From Drosophila persimilis (lineage: Eukaryota > Arthropoda > Insecta > Diptera > Drosophilidae): a stretch of DNA of 64,000 nucleotides. Made by a program: the position numbers and the translations under genes. The notes under the pieces were generated by a model. The model did no database searches. It saw only the letters and a list, made by a program, of their open reading frames with translations, and had not been told where the DNA came from. Where the stretch lies: assembly GCF_003286085.1 (NCBI RefSeq), contig NW_020825312.1:1674001-1738000 (forward strand), written 5' to 3'. Shown in pieces: positions 48,701 to 60,500 of the stretch; the stretch's first letter is position 1, and every line of letters begins with the position of its first letter.

Positions 48701-51465
48701 GTTTTCCTCGTGCTTTGCTCATTTCCGAAGTGACATACACAATTTTTGCCTTGTACGCCTCCGGCTAGCGGTCTGAATGGGCTTGGGCTCCCATAGTTTT
48801 CTGAAGGATGCTGGGTGCTCTCTTCCCCCCTTCATCATAATTATAAACACAAAACAGACAACAGCAGGATGGATGCCTGGATAAATGTACGGGCGAGAGG
48901 ATGAGGATGTCAGTTTTTCCCCTGCACTTTTGCATTCAATGCGAGCAACATGTGGCAGAATATGCTGCCCCACATTTGCAGTTTGCTTTCTTTTCGCAGT
49001 TAACAGATCAAAATGATGGAGATGGAGATGGAGATGGTGTTGGTGATGGTGATGGAGGTGGTAGCCTTTTTATCCATTAAAAGAAAACCTTTCAGTTCCA
49101 CAAGGGAGGGATTCCATTTTTCATGTTCCATGTTGACGAGTGTCAATAGTGATGTTGGACCTGAGTCCTGTGATTCAACAATATTGTTGTCTGCCCTGCC
49201 CCATTGCCGTTTTCATCTCCATAACCATCTCCGTCTCCATCATCATCGTTCATTGTAATTACGATAATTACAACAAGGACTGGGGCTGCTCCTTAGAGCT
49301 GCACCTTAATGAAGCAGCATTCAATGCATTCACAGAGGCACTGCATCAATGGTGCGCATTCACAGTCGGACCAGTGATGCAGTGCCTCTGCCCCTGCCCC
49401 TGCCTGTGCCTCGCCTGAGTCGCCTTTGGGACATGTGTGGTGGGTGTTTGAATGATGGCCACTCATCCGTTAACAGCTTCCTTCTGCAGACTCCAGTAGA
49501 GACGTCCACTCCCACTCGGTGTCCTTGTTCTGTTTATCCACTTAGTACCACACCAGGTCCGTGGCGTTAATTGAAATCTTTCGCATTAAGCCGCATTCCC
49601 AGTCCCACTCTCAGTCCCGTTCCCTGGATCGCTTTTGCTTTTAATATCCCCATTTCTGCACTTTGTAGCCGGTCCGCTTATTGTTTCTTGTTGTTGTTGT
49701 TGTTGTTATTAAACTTTAATTAAATACCTTTTTAAAATGCTCACGCATGGAGGGAAAATATTTTTTAATGAGATTTTGTGCCTTTTGTGTGTGTAAAAAT
49801 GAAATATACTCGTACTCATGGCACGGCGGCGACGGCGGAGGAAACGGGCAGGGCAATACGGCGTATGCGTGTTCTTAGCCATTAAAAAGCGCGTAAATTG
49901 ATTGCATACAAAGTCCTCTTCCTCTTTCAGACACATTCATGTAAAATAATTACCACTCCCAGGCGTAAGAGATGCACCAAGGCACACATAAATATATCAG
50001 AACTCATTTTCTCATTATTGAAAAAGAATTGCCAAAGAACAGGAACCCACGCAACCTGCAGGAAACCCATACCACACTTTCCATTCGAAAAAGTGTGAAA
50101 ATGCTGATGACATTGGGGAGTTCTTAAGCCCCAGGGAGGCAGGCAGGCATCCTGGCATCCTGGCATCCTGTCGTCCTGGCGATGAGTGCAGGAAGCGGCA
50201 ATTTAATGTGCTCAGTGGATTCAATTGCAGTTTGGAGTATCCCTGGAGCATCTGCCAGCCTTTATTTGTTTGTTGAGCCATCAATTAGCATAATCATTCG
50301 GCCAGAAATTGTTCAATTTATTGCTTTCAATTGTGTGCAAGTGAGAAATGGAATTCGTGGCTTTAAAGCAACTTTTTGAATCTTAGTTTCTTTTTCGGAC
50401 CGGCCACAAAATGCATAAATGTGCTTTTCGTTTCAGAAATGTTGTTAATCAAATATAAAATAAATCAATAGGAATATCCTATCATCCTATGCTATCATGT
50501 GTTGGAAAAATTCGTTGGTATACCAATAATTCTTTAATGCCACTCGTACGTTCGCTCCATTTATCTGCATAGAACTGGCATATGTATGGTAATATTTAAA
50601 ACATTTTCTAATTTTCTTCTAAATTTCCGCATTTAAAAAATGTACATAAGTCCCAGTCATTTATTAGTTTTGTGCTTTAAATTTTCTTTTATAAATTATA
50701 TTCGTAAATTCTAAAGCCAACCGAATTAGTCATGTTTATTCATGTATTCACTTTCGGCAACATTTCCACAGCGAAACTTAGTCAAGGTCAGGTCGCTGGC
50801 CATTCAAAGAAGTTTGTTTCGGCAATTATATGATTATTTTTTTTTCTTTCATTCAACCTTGCCTTGTAAAAAAAAAAAACCAAAAACACAAGCTATAAAG
50901 GCAGAAATATGAAAGGAACGACTAGAAAATACCCTTGAGGAGAAGAGAGTTAATGCATTTGAAGAGTACTTTACAGCTGATGATTAGTTTGAAAATCAGT
51001 ATCAGTATTCTGCTCCAAAAACCCCAACGGAATGAAGAGTACAAGCTGCTTGGAAATGTTTCTATCTAGTATTTGGCTACAAAAAGTTTGAAGCGAAAAA
51101 CTTTTTTCAAGTATAATTCGCTCAAATATTAAAGGTGCCGCTATGGCTTTCAGGTGCAGGCGTGAAAACCTCTAGAAAATTGAAAGGAAAAACCCAAACT
51201 AAAATGCAAAGCACGGGACAGTGGGGGGAGTGGGCGGACAAGGGGCAAACGTAACCATGGACATAGCCATAGCCGTTGCCGTAACCATTAGCCGTAACCA
51301 AAAACCGAGCCAGACATTGAATTGACCTTAATAAAGTCGACTGCGACTGCTAGGACCTCTTTTTTTAATAGATGGCATCAAATTTGTATCCCTCTCTCTC
51401 CCACTCTCTCCCTCTCTCTCTCTTTCTTTCTAAATATATATAATGTATGTGTATATATTTTACAG
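45745..51465. other. Non-coding stretch upstream of the CCN start exon
   Basis: No coding exon supported. It contains CCATCC-rich runs (about 46219-46255), ATC/CTC trinucleotide runs (about 47793-47925), a GTT run (49690-49707) and several A/T-rich blocks. It is probably the last 5' UTR intron of the CCN gene if the 45645 exon is real. Confidence 0.5.
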
Positions 51466-51561
51466 AAAATGCTGATACTGCTGCCATTGCTAGGGATATT
51501 TGGCAATGGTCTCGTTGCCGGAGTCGAGGCGAGCCTGAGTCTGGGCTTTAAGGCCATCAAA
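51466..51561 (+). CDS. Ccn: Ccn exon: translation start and signal peptide
   Basis: The acceptor tatatattttacag ends at 51465; ATG at 51469 with A at -3; 31 codons; donor ATCAAA|GTGAGT, phase 0. The exon encodes a hydrophobic Leu/Ile/Gly-rich signal peptide followed by [13 protein letters not shown]. The acceptor only three bases before the ATG shows that transcripts carry at least one upstream untranslated exon. Confidence 0.85.
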
Positions 51562-54500
51562 GTGAGTTTGAACAAAAACGAAGCACACCAGCCATGAACA
51601 TTTTTATGAATGCCCTTAATGCTATTTTCTTAATTATCCACCGCCACCCCCTCATTCGCCGCGTGGAACAGTTGCCCCGACATCCGAATCCGGGTAAGTT
51701 TCTTATGATTTTCTTCCATCTTAGAAATTCAATTGCATTACGAACGAAGCAAGGCAAACACTCAATGGGTGTTTACCATCGATTTGGGAAATGGAAATTT
51801 CAGAATTACATTAAGTTTGTGCTTCATTAATCAAAGGCCTGTCGAACAGGCCAACATCATCACCATTCACCATCTCCATCCAATGCCTGGCACTTCAATG
51901 GGGAACCAAAAAATTACTTTTTAAAGTGCAACAACCAGCAAAACTGAATAAAGCAATGGCAGAACATTTTTCCCATTTTGCCAGGCCATCCATTTAAATC
52001 TTGTTTCTCATTTACTGGTCGTCTAGGCCGAATAAATATTCATGCCATAGACGTCTGTTTTAACCGAAAGGCGATGAGAACTTGGAAAATACCCTGGAAT
52101 TCATGCGAGTAGCTGTAAAAGTATCTCTAGAAACTTAAGTTAAAAATCTCTGGTTTTAAAATAGATCACAAATATCAGATTAGAACAGGGGGATCTCTGT
52201 TAGCTATGGCTATCCTACTCTTCAGGAGATTGCTTTGACTAAATAACTAGGTATTTTCTCAACAAACACGAAAATCAATCTTAAGCTTTAATGAAAATCT
52301 CATTCAAGCTTCTAGGGGGCAGAGGAAATAAAGGACGGCTTTCCCAAAACTCCTACAAGACTTAAGAAATGGATTATGAGAAACTGAACAGATATTTTCA
52401 CAACTCCAATTAGTTGACTCAAGAACGAATAGCCTTCTGTGCCTCACACATTCATTGTCAGATAAAAAACCCAATTTTTACAGACCCCCTACAGGGTATC
52501 AGCGGGCAAAGGCAATACAAAAGAGCCGGACACAATCGCTGGGTCAAAAATTTCATTAAAACTTGCAGCGAGGAAATGTACTATTTATTTTCAATTCCGC
52601 TCATGCTTTGGCCGAAGTTTGGGACCTGTTTCCGGCCATTCGCTGTCCACCTACGTATATAGTACTCGTATCCAGATCCTGGCTTAGCAGATATCCCAGC
52701 GCCCAGGAGACACTCACCCAAGCCCCTAACTAACGAGTAAAGTGATTTTAATGGTTTTATGTTCGATTCTTTTTGCTTTTGTTATATGTACGGGTATATG
52801 TATGTGTTCAATTCTCTTCGACATGTGTGGCACTTATCCTGCCTCCCTGCCACCGTGCCACCATGCCACCATGCCAGCGTGCCAACGTGCCACCGTGCTA
52901 TACATATTTCGTTGTCGTATAAAGCTGTTCAAAATTAAACAGCAGCGTGAGTCCGAACTGTGCCACAAACTTTTGCGATTCGAGGGCGTTACAACAAATA
53001 CTAGACATTTTTGATGCATATATACAGATATACATATATATTTGTTGTATGAAAGAGTGGCCCTGGTCATACTCGTACCTCATTCGTGTCCCCATTCAAG
53101 TCAAAAGTTTTGAGTCAAATGCCAATACAGTTTGTGTATGGCCACGACCGAAATAAAAGTTTACCAGAGCTGAGTCTGAGCCGAGCCCCAGGGCCTCGCA
53201 CGTAGTCGTCCACCCGTGTGGATGTGCCCAGGGCCCATATCAATGCTCCACACGTTTGCTATATGTTCTATGGCATCTAGATCTACACACACACACACAC
53301 ACACACAACTCTCCTGTGATGCATTGTCCAGGCAATACGGAACAAGTTTATTTAAACTGTAGAACTTGTTCTTTATTTCCCGGCAATCCCAGACCCCGGC
53401 ACGCAGTCCGTAACTTTTCGCCCCCGAAAGCGGAAAGTTATCGGAACACGAATGATGCCGAGGCGCTGTGAACTTGGCCAAAACATATTTACGAATACGT
53501 GTAGAAATGAAGAGCAGCTCCTAAAGAATCCCAGTAGCTGGGTCCGAGTGAACTGCAAAGATTACTCTGTGGATATCATATGCAGTGCCAGTGCCCATAC
53601 CCAGGGCCAGGGGTCAGAGAATGACACAAATCTTTGAAAGGAAAAGTTTTACTTTTACAAAATTCCATGAAATTAGATTATATATATTTAGAAATTACAT
53701 CAGCCTATTGATGGCCCCCGTTCCCCTTTCCGTTCCCGCTGATTTCAAATGAGTAATCCTTTCTCTATTCATTTGAGGAAAGTAATTTTTAAACTGCCTT
53801 GGCCTCTCTTCTCTCATTTGACACAAATCATGTTATGAGTTCCACAAAACTTTTTATCCTGTACGGCACACTGAAAATACATACAATATGTTAAATTTCA
53901 GCTGGGGTCTTAAAGGCTTCACTTCGTCAGCAGGCTCTTTGGCCCCCCAGTCAAGTTGTTAATCTTTTCCAATTTCCTGAGGCAATCTTAGGCAAGTGGC
54001 TCTGGGGGGCAGACACAATCTTTAGTGCAGATTTTAGTTTTTGAAGTAGAATCGGGAACAGTTTTCAGCACTCAATCACATCATGTCCCAAGCAAACACT
54101 TGAGCCACAAAAATTGCGCATACGCAGCATGGAGCCGAACTTTTGGGAACTTGGACTTCTTTTGCCTGATATTCAGGGATATGTGGAACATGAAACATGG
54201 GGCATAGAGCATGGGCCATGGGGCATGGGGCATGTAGCATGGGGCATGGAGACATTGGACAGGGGCCACTCAAAACTTGTCGCACACGCTCGAGTGTTGT
54301 AAATCTTTGCACAAAATGAAACTTTATTTGGTCATGGTCATCAACGACTTAAGTAAATCTAAAACTCTAAGTAAAACAAACACTACAGCAGAACTGAGAG
54401 GGGGAGGGGCAGACAAAGGGCCAGGAGACACACACAGAGGCCGCATAAAACAAATAAACTGCGCACACGTGACCCCGAACAGAGGATGACCCCAACAAAG

Positions 54501-57500
54501 GGACACTGGGCGCAACAAAAAATATATGCCACACCAACAAAACAGCGGAAAGGGTAGATAGTAGACAGCGTGCAAGGAGTTCATTGCAAGCAGGAAAATG
54601 TATGAGGCATGACATCGGTTTTAGCTGGGGATATATATAGGGATACTCGTATGAGAGTACATGTAGACATCTATAGAGCACCTAAGTATGCTTCAGCTGG
54701 GGGCAGAGCAAGAGAAAGAGAGAGCCTTAAATGTTGACAGCGAACGGTATATAAAAGTGCTCACATCGCCCATTCCGGCATTCGCTTCCGGCTTCCTTTG
54801 ACATTTTCTCTCTCTCTCTCTCTATCCCTTTCCCTCTTTCTCTCTGTCTCAGTTGGGGTCTTAAGAATGCAATGCAGCCTTTGTTCTGAACATGAATTGA
54901 TAATGTTTGGAGAAAATTGACAGCTTCATTAGAGATGTAATATAGGTACTAGCATGATTGGCAGATTCAAATTAGTTGAAACGGGAAATTCAGGTTCAAA
55001 ATACTATCAGCAATAAGCTAATATTCGTAACATTTTCATCTCTCCTATTTGAACATTGATTTCGGATTCGACCCAATGTCCAAAGTGTTTGCTTGATTTT
55101 AGAATAAATATTTCTTGAGCTTGTTTACCGGCATTTTTTTTGGCAGGGTATGGCCGCTTCGGTATTAGGGTCTCATCTCGTCGCGTTCCTTGTTTTTGCT
55201 CAGCCCGATTCGTTAGAAGTAAGCGATTGCTTGTAACGAACTCTGTTACACCCACTACACCCAAACAGGTGCATGTAAGCCATTGACAGCGTCTGCAAGA
55301 GAAGCTTTTTGCACACTTCTCTTCTGCATGTGTGTGTGTGGGTGTGGGTGGATGTGGCCCTGGCTCTGGCTCTGGCTGTGGCTGTGTGGGTGCTTGTCTT
55401 TGTACGGGTGTTCAATGCAGACGGCTTTTTGTGTGGCTGTGTGTGCGTCTTCTTATGCCAAAGTACATTAAGAAGATTGCACTTTCGAAAATGACACAAT
55501 TCCACCTTATCTGTATCGCCACAAAGATGAAAGATGCAGTGCCACGCCACACAGTGCCAGCCCGTAGCACGTAGATACTTCCGGCATTGTCCGACGCTCG
55601 CTCGATGGCAACTTTTCAATAATAAAGGCAAATTGCTAATGTCACAAATATGCGACAACGTGCCCATATTCATTACAATCAGCTCGCTGGTAATGCCAAT
55701 TTTCCCATTAACCATTGATGCCAAATGAATGATGATGCCTAAGCGCAGGAGGGTCTTCAACTGTGGCTTCCCCCCACACGTCCCCTCCGCCTCCAGTGTG
55801 CCTCTAGCGGAGTCACGTCGCCAGTGAAATCAATTCAAAGTGGAAAAGTACAGAGCACGTACCCAGCACCCATTCTCAGGCACACACAGACACACAGTCA
55901 AACACAAGTGGGTGGATCCCTCCTCTATGCTGCTGACTGTCTATGAGGTAACAGCTTCCCGGAATGCGATTGCACAGGCTCCTTCTCCAAGCCCCAAGCC
56001 CCAACCAAGGACCCAAGTAATTGTGATTGGCGGCTACACATACGAGTTTTTGGCCAGGCCAAAAGACCTGGGACAAAGGAGCCAGCCGCGAAGCCCCGTA
56101 GCCGGAGCCGGGGCAAAAGCAAACTTTTGCGGCCTAATGGCATGCCATAAAGCAGCTACATTTGTCAATATCAATTTTGATGAGACACGAAATGGGATGG
56201 AATGGTGGCTCTATTGTTTGCCTCGTAAATATGCGTTTCCAGCAAAATTTATAACGAACAGCCCTGACATTAATTGGGTTCCCATTCATTGACATTGCAC
56301 ATACCACATTTATTGCCCATGATATAAATTAGTAGCAAGAAATAAAAACCAAACCAAACAAAATGGAACGAAATTAAACAAAATGAAATGTATAATAAGC
56401 AAGGAGATCTGTTTGTGGGAGACTCAAAGGTTGTGAGTCGGAATGTCTGAACGTCTGAAGTTCCTAGTCCTAAGTACCATCATCAGCAGACGGAGCCACT
56501 TTAAAGAGACTCGACTCTCAGCCAGCTTCAATTCAATTTGATTCTTTCGCTCTGACAGTTTTCCACTACCACTATGCTACCGTTTTTATGCTCATTTGAC
56601 TTTTCTCTTTTTCCCCCACATGCAACTATTTTTTGGCCTCTGGCGAACGCGACAACAATGGAACCCCTCAACGACTGCTGTCGGCATCTGCGACTCGATT
56701 TGGATATGGTCTTGGATGTGGATCTACGGATACGGATTTCGATCTGTGGCCTCCTTGGTCGCCTGCAGCCAATTGCAGTGTTGGCAACACAACATTCGCA
56801 CATGGAGTCACATTTAAATTGGATTGTAAAACCCAATGCGTTTGCGAGGTGAGTCTCGTTCCGGGCAACGGCTGGAGGGCCATGGCCGTCCCAACTAGAG
56901 TTGGCCACAAACCACAGACAGCCACAGACAACCACAGACCGGGGCCAGAACCACAACCCGCACCAGGACTATGGCCCCAGCCCAGGGCCACATTTACAGC
57001 CATAAGCCAACTGCAGTTTTATTAAACGATTCCCGTTTCAGTCGCCCGCTGCTGTTGTTTAACCTGTGTTTAGACCCGCTTCCCTTTTGGCTGTTAGCCT
57101 TTTTTCGTACTCTTATGTTTTTTGGCCGGATTAACACTAACACTCGGTCCATTTAGATCTGAATTGTTTTTGCCTGGCAGCATTTTTAATTAAAATTTAA
57201 ATAAAGTGTGAACTGCTCTGCATAGCATTTGGTGCTTCAGTCGATTTTTGTTGATGTGAGCCGTAATAGAAGGGATTATAGAAGGGCTCAGATGAAGTCA
57301 AATGTTGTAGTTGCATTCTTATCCCAAAATATTGCCAGATTCGTTATTCGTTAGACAGTTATACAAGTCTCTTTAAAATTTAATTCTGCTTTAATTTTCT
57401 GTATTTTTGAAGCATTTAAAATGTGTACTCCTACTCGCAGAGCAGCGATTTCTGTGCGTAGTGCACTGTAGTTCATAGTGGAATCAATAGGGATTGATCT

Positions 57501-60500
57501 AGTATGAATTCCCGAGATTTTGTGGTAATAATCGAATGCTATCTAATCAAGAGAGACTTAGAGATATTAATTAATATTTTTCTATGCTGTATGGTATATT
57601 GGGGAAAGGAAAAAGGTATATACATCTCTAAGATGTTATCTTTAGGTCGGCGGTTACACGGATTTAACTTGAGAAAAATCCATATGCAAACAATGGAAAG
57701 ACCAAATGCCTGACATTGCTTTATGGCCGGGCGAGCCGAGGCGAGGCTACCTCCATATCCTGGTCCATGTCTGGTTAGCACCTTGCACCTTGTTACCGGC
57801 TGCGGCGGCACTTTATCATGTGGCATGCTAGCCACACACGAATGCGCTGGCATGGCAATGTATGAAATGCAATTTAGTGACGATGTTGGGGAGGTGGGAA
57901 AAAATACCGTCATCGTGGTCAGAGGGCAAGAAGTGGATTACAAATAAAGCACGCGGACGAACCCACACGGAGAGGACAAAATGTTAATTTCCACCAGGGA
58001 ACGCACACACACACACACACACACACACAGAAGCAAAACCATTGGCAGAGAGACTGGGAGTAGAGGTCGAAGGCAAAACAAACAAACTTCTTGGCCACGT
58101 CGAGTTGCTTTCCAAGTTCGCCGTCTCTGTTGGCCCGCTCCTTTTGGCCAATATTTTCTTTACATTATGACTTTATTTTCGGCTGCCCTGCCCACTGCCC
58201 TGCCTTGCCCGGCGAAAGCTAAATAAACAGCAACCTCAACAACGACAACTAGTACGAGAACGGGAACGTAGTACATATATAAGAGTGAATGGGCAACATT
58301 TAATGTATTTTAATGTGGCATTGCAGAATGGCCGCCACGCCTGCTCGACGCTTTGTCCCAACGAGCAGCTGCCGGCGCCGGAGGACACCATTTCCTGCCG
58401 ATCGCCGCGCCTCGTCGAGGTGCCCGGCCACTGCTGCAAGATGTGGCTCTGTGAGAATCCAACAGCTGACGGTAAGTCCCGTCCGCATCCTCCACGGCCG
58501 GCCATCTTATTGTTTTATAAGAGTGTTTATGGTTGTGGCAGCATCCCTCTGTCCCACTGTCCCACTGTACTGTCCGTCCGCCCCTCCTCCGCTGGTCCGA
58601 GTTAATGGCGCTCAGGGGCGTGCCGTGCTGTGTTCGAGGCGTAACTTAATGCTTTTTAAGCGTCGCCCCCACAGTCCAGGCTCCAGTCCGGATTCCACTC
58701 CCGTCTTTGGTCCGGGCTCCAGTCCAAAGTGCAGCGCATATTTATGAAGATGAATTATTCCATCAGCAGACGGGGGCCACCAACCGAGCTGGCAGCAGAG
58801 GCAGAAGCAGAAGAGAAGGAGAGCAGCAGCATAATTACTTACACAAGGATTAAGTGTTAATTAAACGCGCAGAATGCAATAAATAAACAAGATATTAAGC
58901 GCTTCTGCCAGCAGCATAGGGTATACGGCCTTGTCCATGGACGGCCTGGCGGAGATGGAGGCCTTGAAGGAGAACGTTGAGCCCTTGGATCAGAGGCAGT
59001 GCCTTCGCCAAATGTTTCACAGCAATTAGGAGTGCCTTCCCAAGGGTATTCCGCGTTCGTTGCCCTGATCTAAGCATCATACTTAGTCCGTTCGTGTCTG
59101 CCATGTGGCCATGATTAATGAGTCAGCGGCACTCGATCATGGTAGCAGCAGCATCAGCATCAGCATCAGCATAAGCATAACCATTAGCAACTCTTTTCCA
59201 CTCGAATCGTTGCAGTTTACGCCACCTGCCACAACAGCACCACCAGCGGCAACTGGACCGCCTGCAGCCGGGGCTGTGGCCTGGGCACGGCCACCAGGCA
59301 GACCAGCACCCCCCACGCGGGCTGCCATCAATTGAGCAATTTGCGGCTCTGCGAGAATCGTAGGTGTGACGGCGACCACAACGAGGCGGCTACTGCTGCT
59401 GGTTCTTCTGTTGCCGCTGAAGAGGACAATAGGCGGAGGAGTAGCAGCCACTCATTAACAAAGAGAAGGAAACACCATGTGGAGGGCCATGCCAACTCGC
59501 ATTCCCACACCCATCATCATCACAATAGAGAGCACCAGGAGCCAGCCCATAGGATACGAGTGAGTTGCAGACAAATGGAACACTCTTAAAGGCTTGCCCC
59601 TCTAATCCCCATATTTTCTTGCTTGCTCCTCCAGAAGGGCCATGAGTGCCGCAGCATACAGCGCCTGGGGCCGGCCAGGATCCGTTTGGGGGAGTGCGTC
59701 TCCCGTAAGCTCTATCGACCGAAGCTATGCGGACGCTGCCATCGCGGACTCAAGTGCTGTGCCCCGTCGGTGTCCACCACGATACAGGTGACTGAAGCAA
59801 AGAAAAGATTTCCCCAACAGCCAGCAAAAATCAACGGGGCTAAAAGAGACTCAGCATTAAGCCAGAGCACCTGACGCCTTCGGCAGCTAAGCGCATCAGG
59901 ACATGACACCCTTTTCAGCGGGTTTCTCCTTTATCCGCATTTCCATTTACCTCCGGGCACTTTTCCGTATTTGCATTCATTCCCATCGTCTTTGCTTGTT
60001 GTTTGCCATTTGTCTGTTTCAATTAAATTATCGCTAATTTCGATGCAATCCCATTAAAGGTCGCCTTTGTACAGGTAGATTTCATGGCGTTGATACCCCT
60101 TGGCGAAATTTGTAGGTATATACGCACCATAAACTGAATCCAGAAAGGGCCAGTGATATATCTAAATTACAAACACAACAACAGAACTGCGCTGACAACG
60201 CCACGCAGGCGCCCGATTTCATTCCTTTGCTGAGAAATTTTCAGTTGAATGCGTTCTAAATTATCTGTAAATATTTGAGCACGATTTAAGGGATAGAAGC
60301 GGATTATTTTAATTACTTGTGCCGCCGGAGAATCATAGGAAGCACAGTCGAGCGACTAGTCACACTTTTACGGTGACAGCGACGGTCAAACTTAATGATA
60401 AATAAATATCGATATATAGCCCAAATTTATTATTGGTGTTGTACTATTTTTATTTGTAGTGGAATTTACTAAAAGCTCAGAGGCAATTAGCAATCAATTT

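Larger units (their letters stand above)
51694..56768 (+). other. Ccn: Ccn intron 2 (about 5.1 kb)
   Basis: No further coding exon seen. It contains CCACCATG-type runs at about 52851-52897, a CA run at 53285-53306, a GGGGCATGG cluster at 54196-54250, a perfect TATA box at 54750 followed by a CT tract at 54811-54822, and a repeat-like remnant at about 55120-55210. An internal promoter is possible. Confidence 0.55.

Noticed and set aside
55200..55760. - strand open frame of 186 codons in Ccn intron 2
   Set aside because: Much of it translates CA/GT and GCTCTG simple sequence (Thr-His runs), has no recognisable domain, and lies in intron next to a repeat remnant.
56769..56848. Alternative acceptor at 56778 for the VWC exon
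   Set aside because: It would remove the first VWC cysteine and break the frame with the micro-exon.
57990..58030. CRISPR-like repetition
   Set aside because: Plain CA microsatellite in a eukaryotic intron; no spacers.
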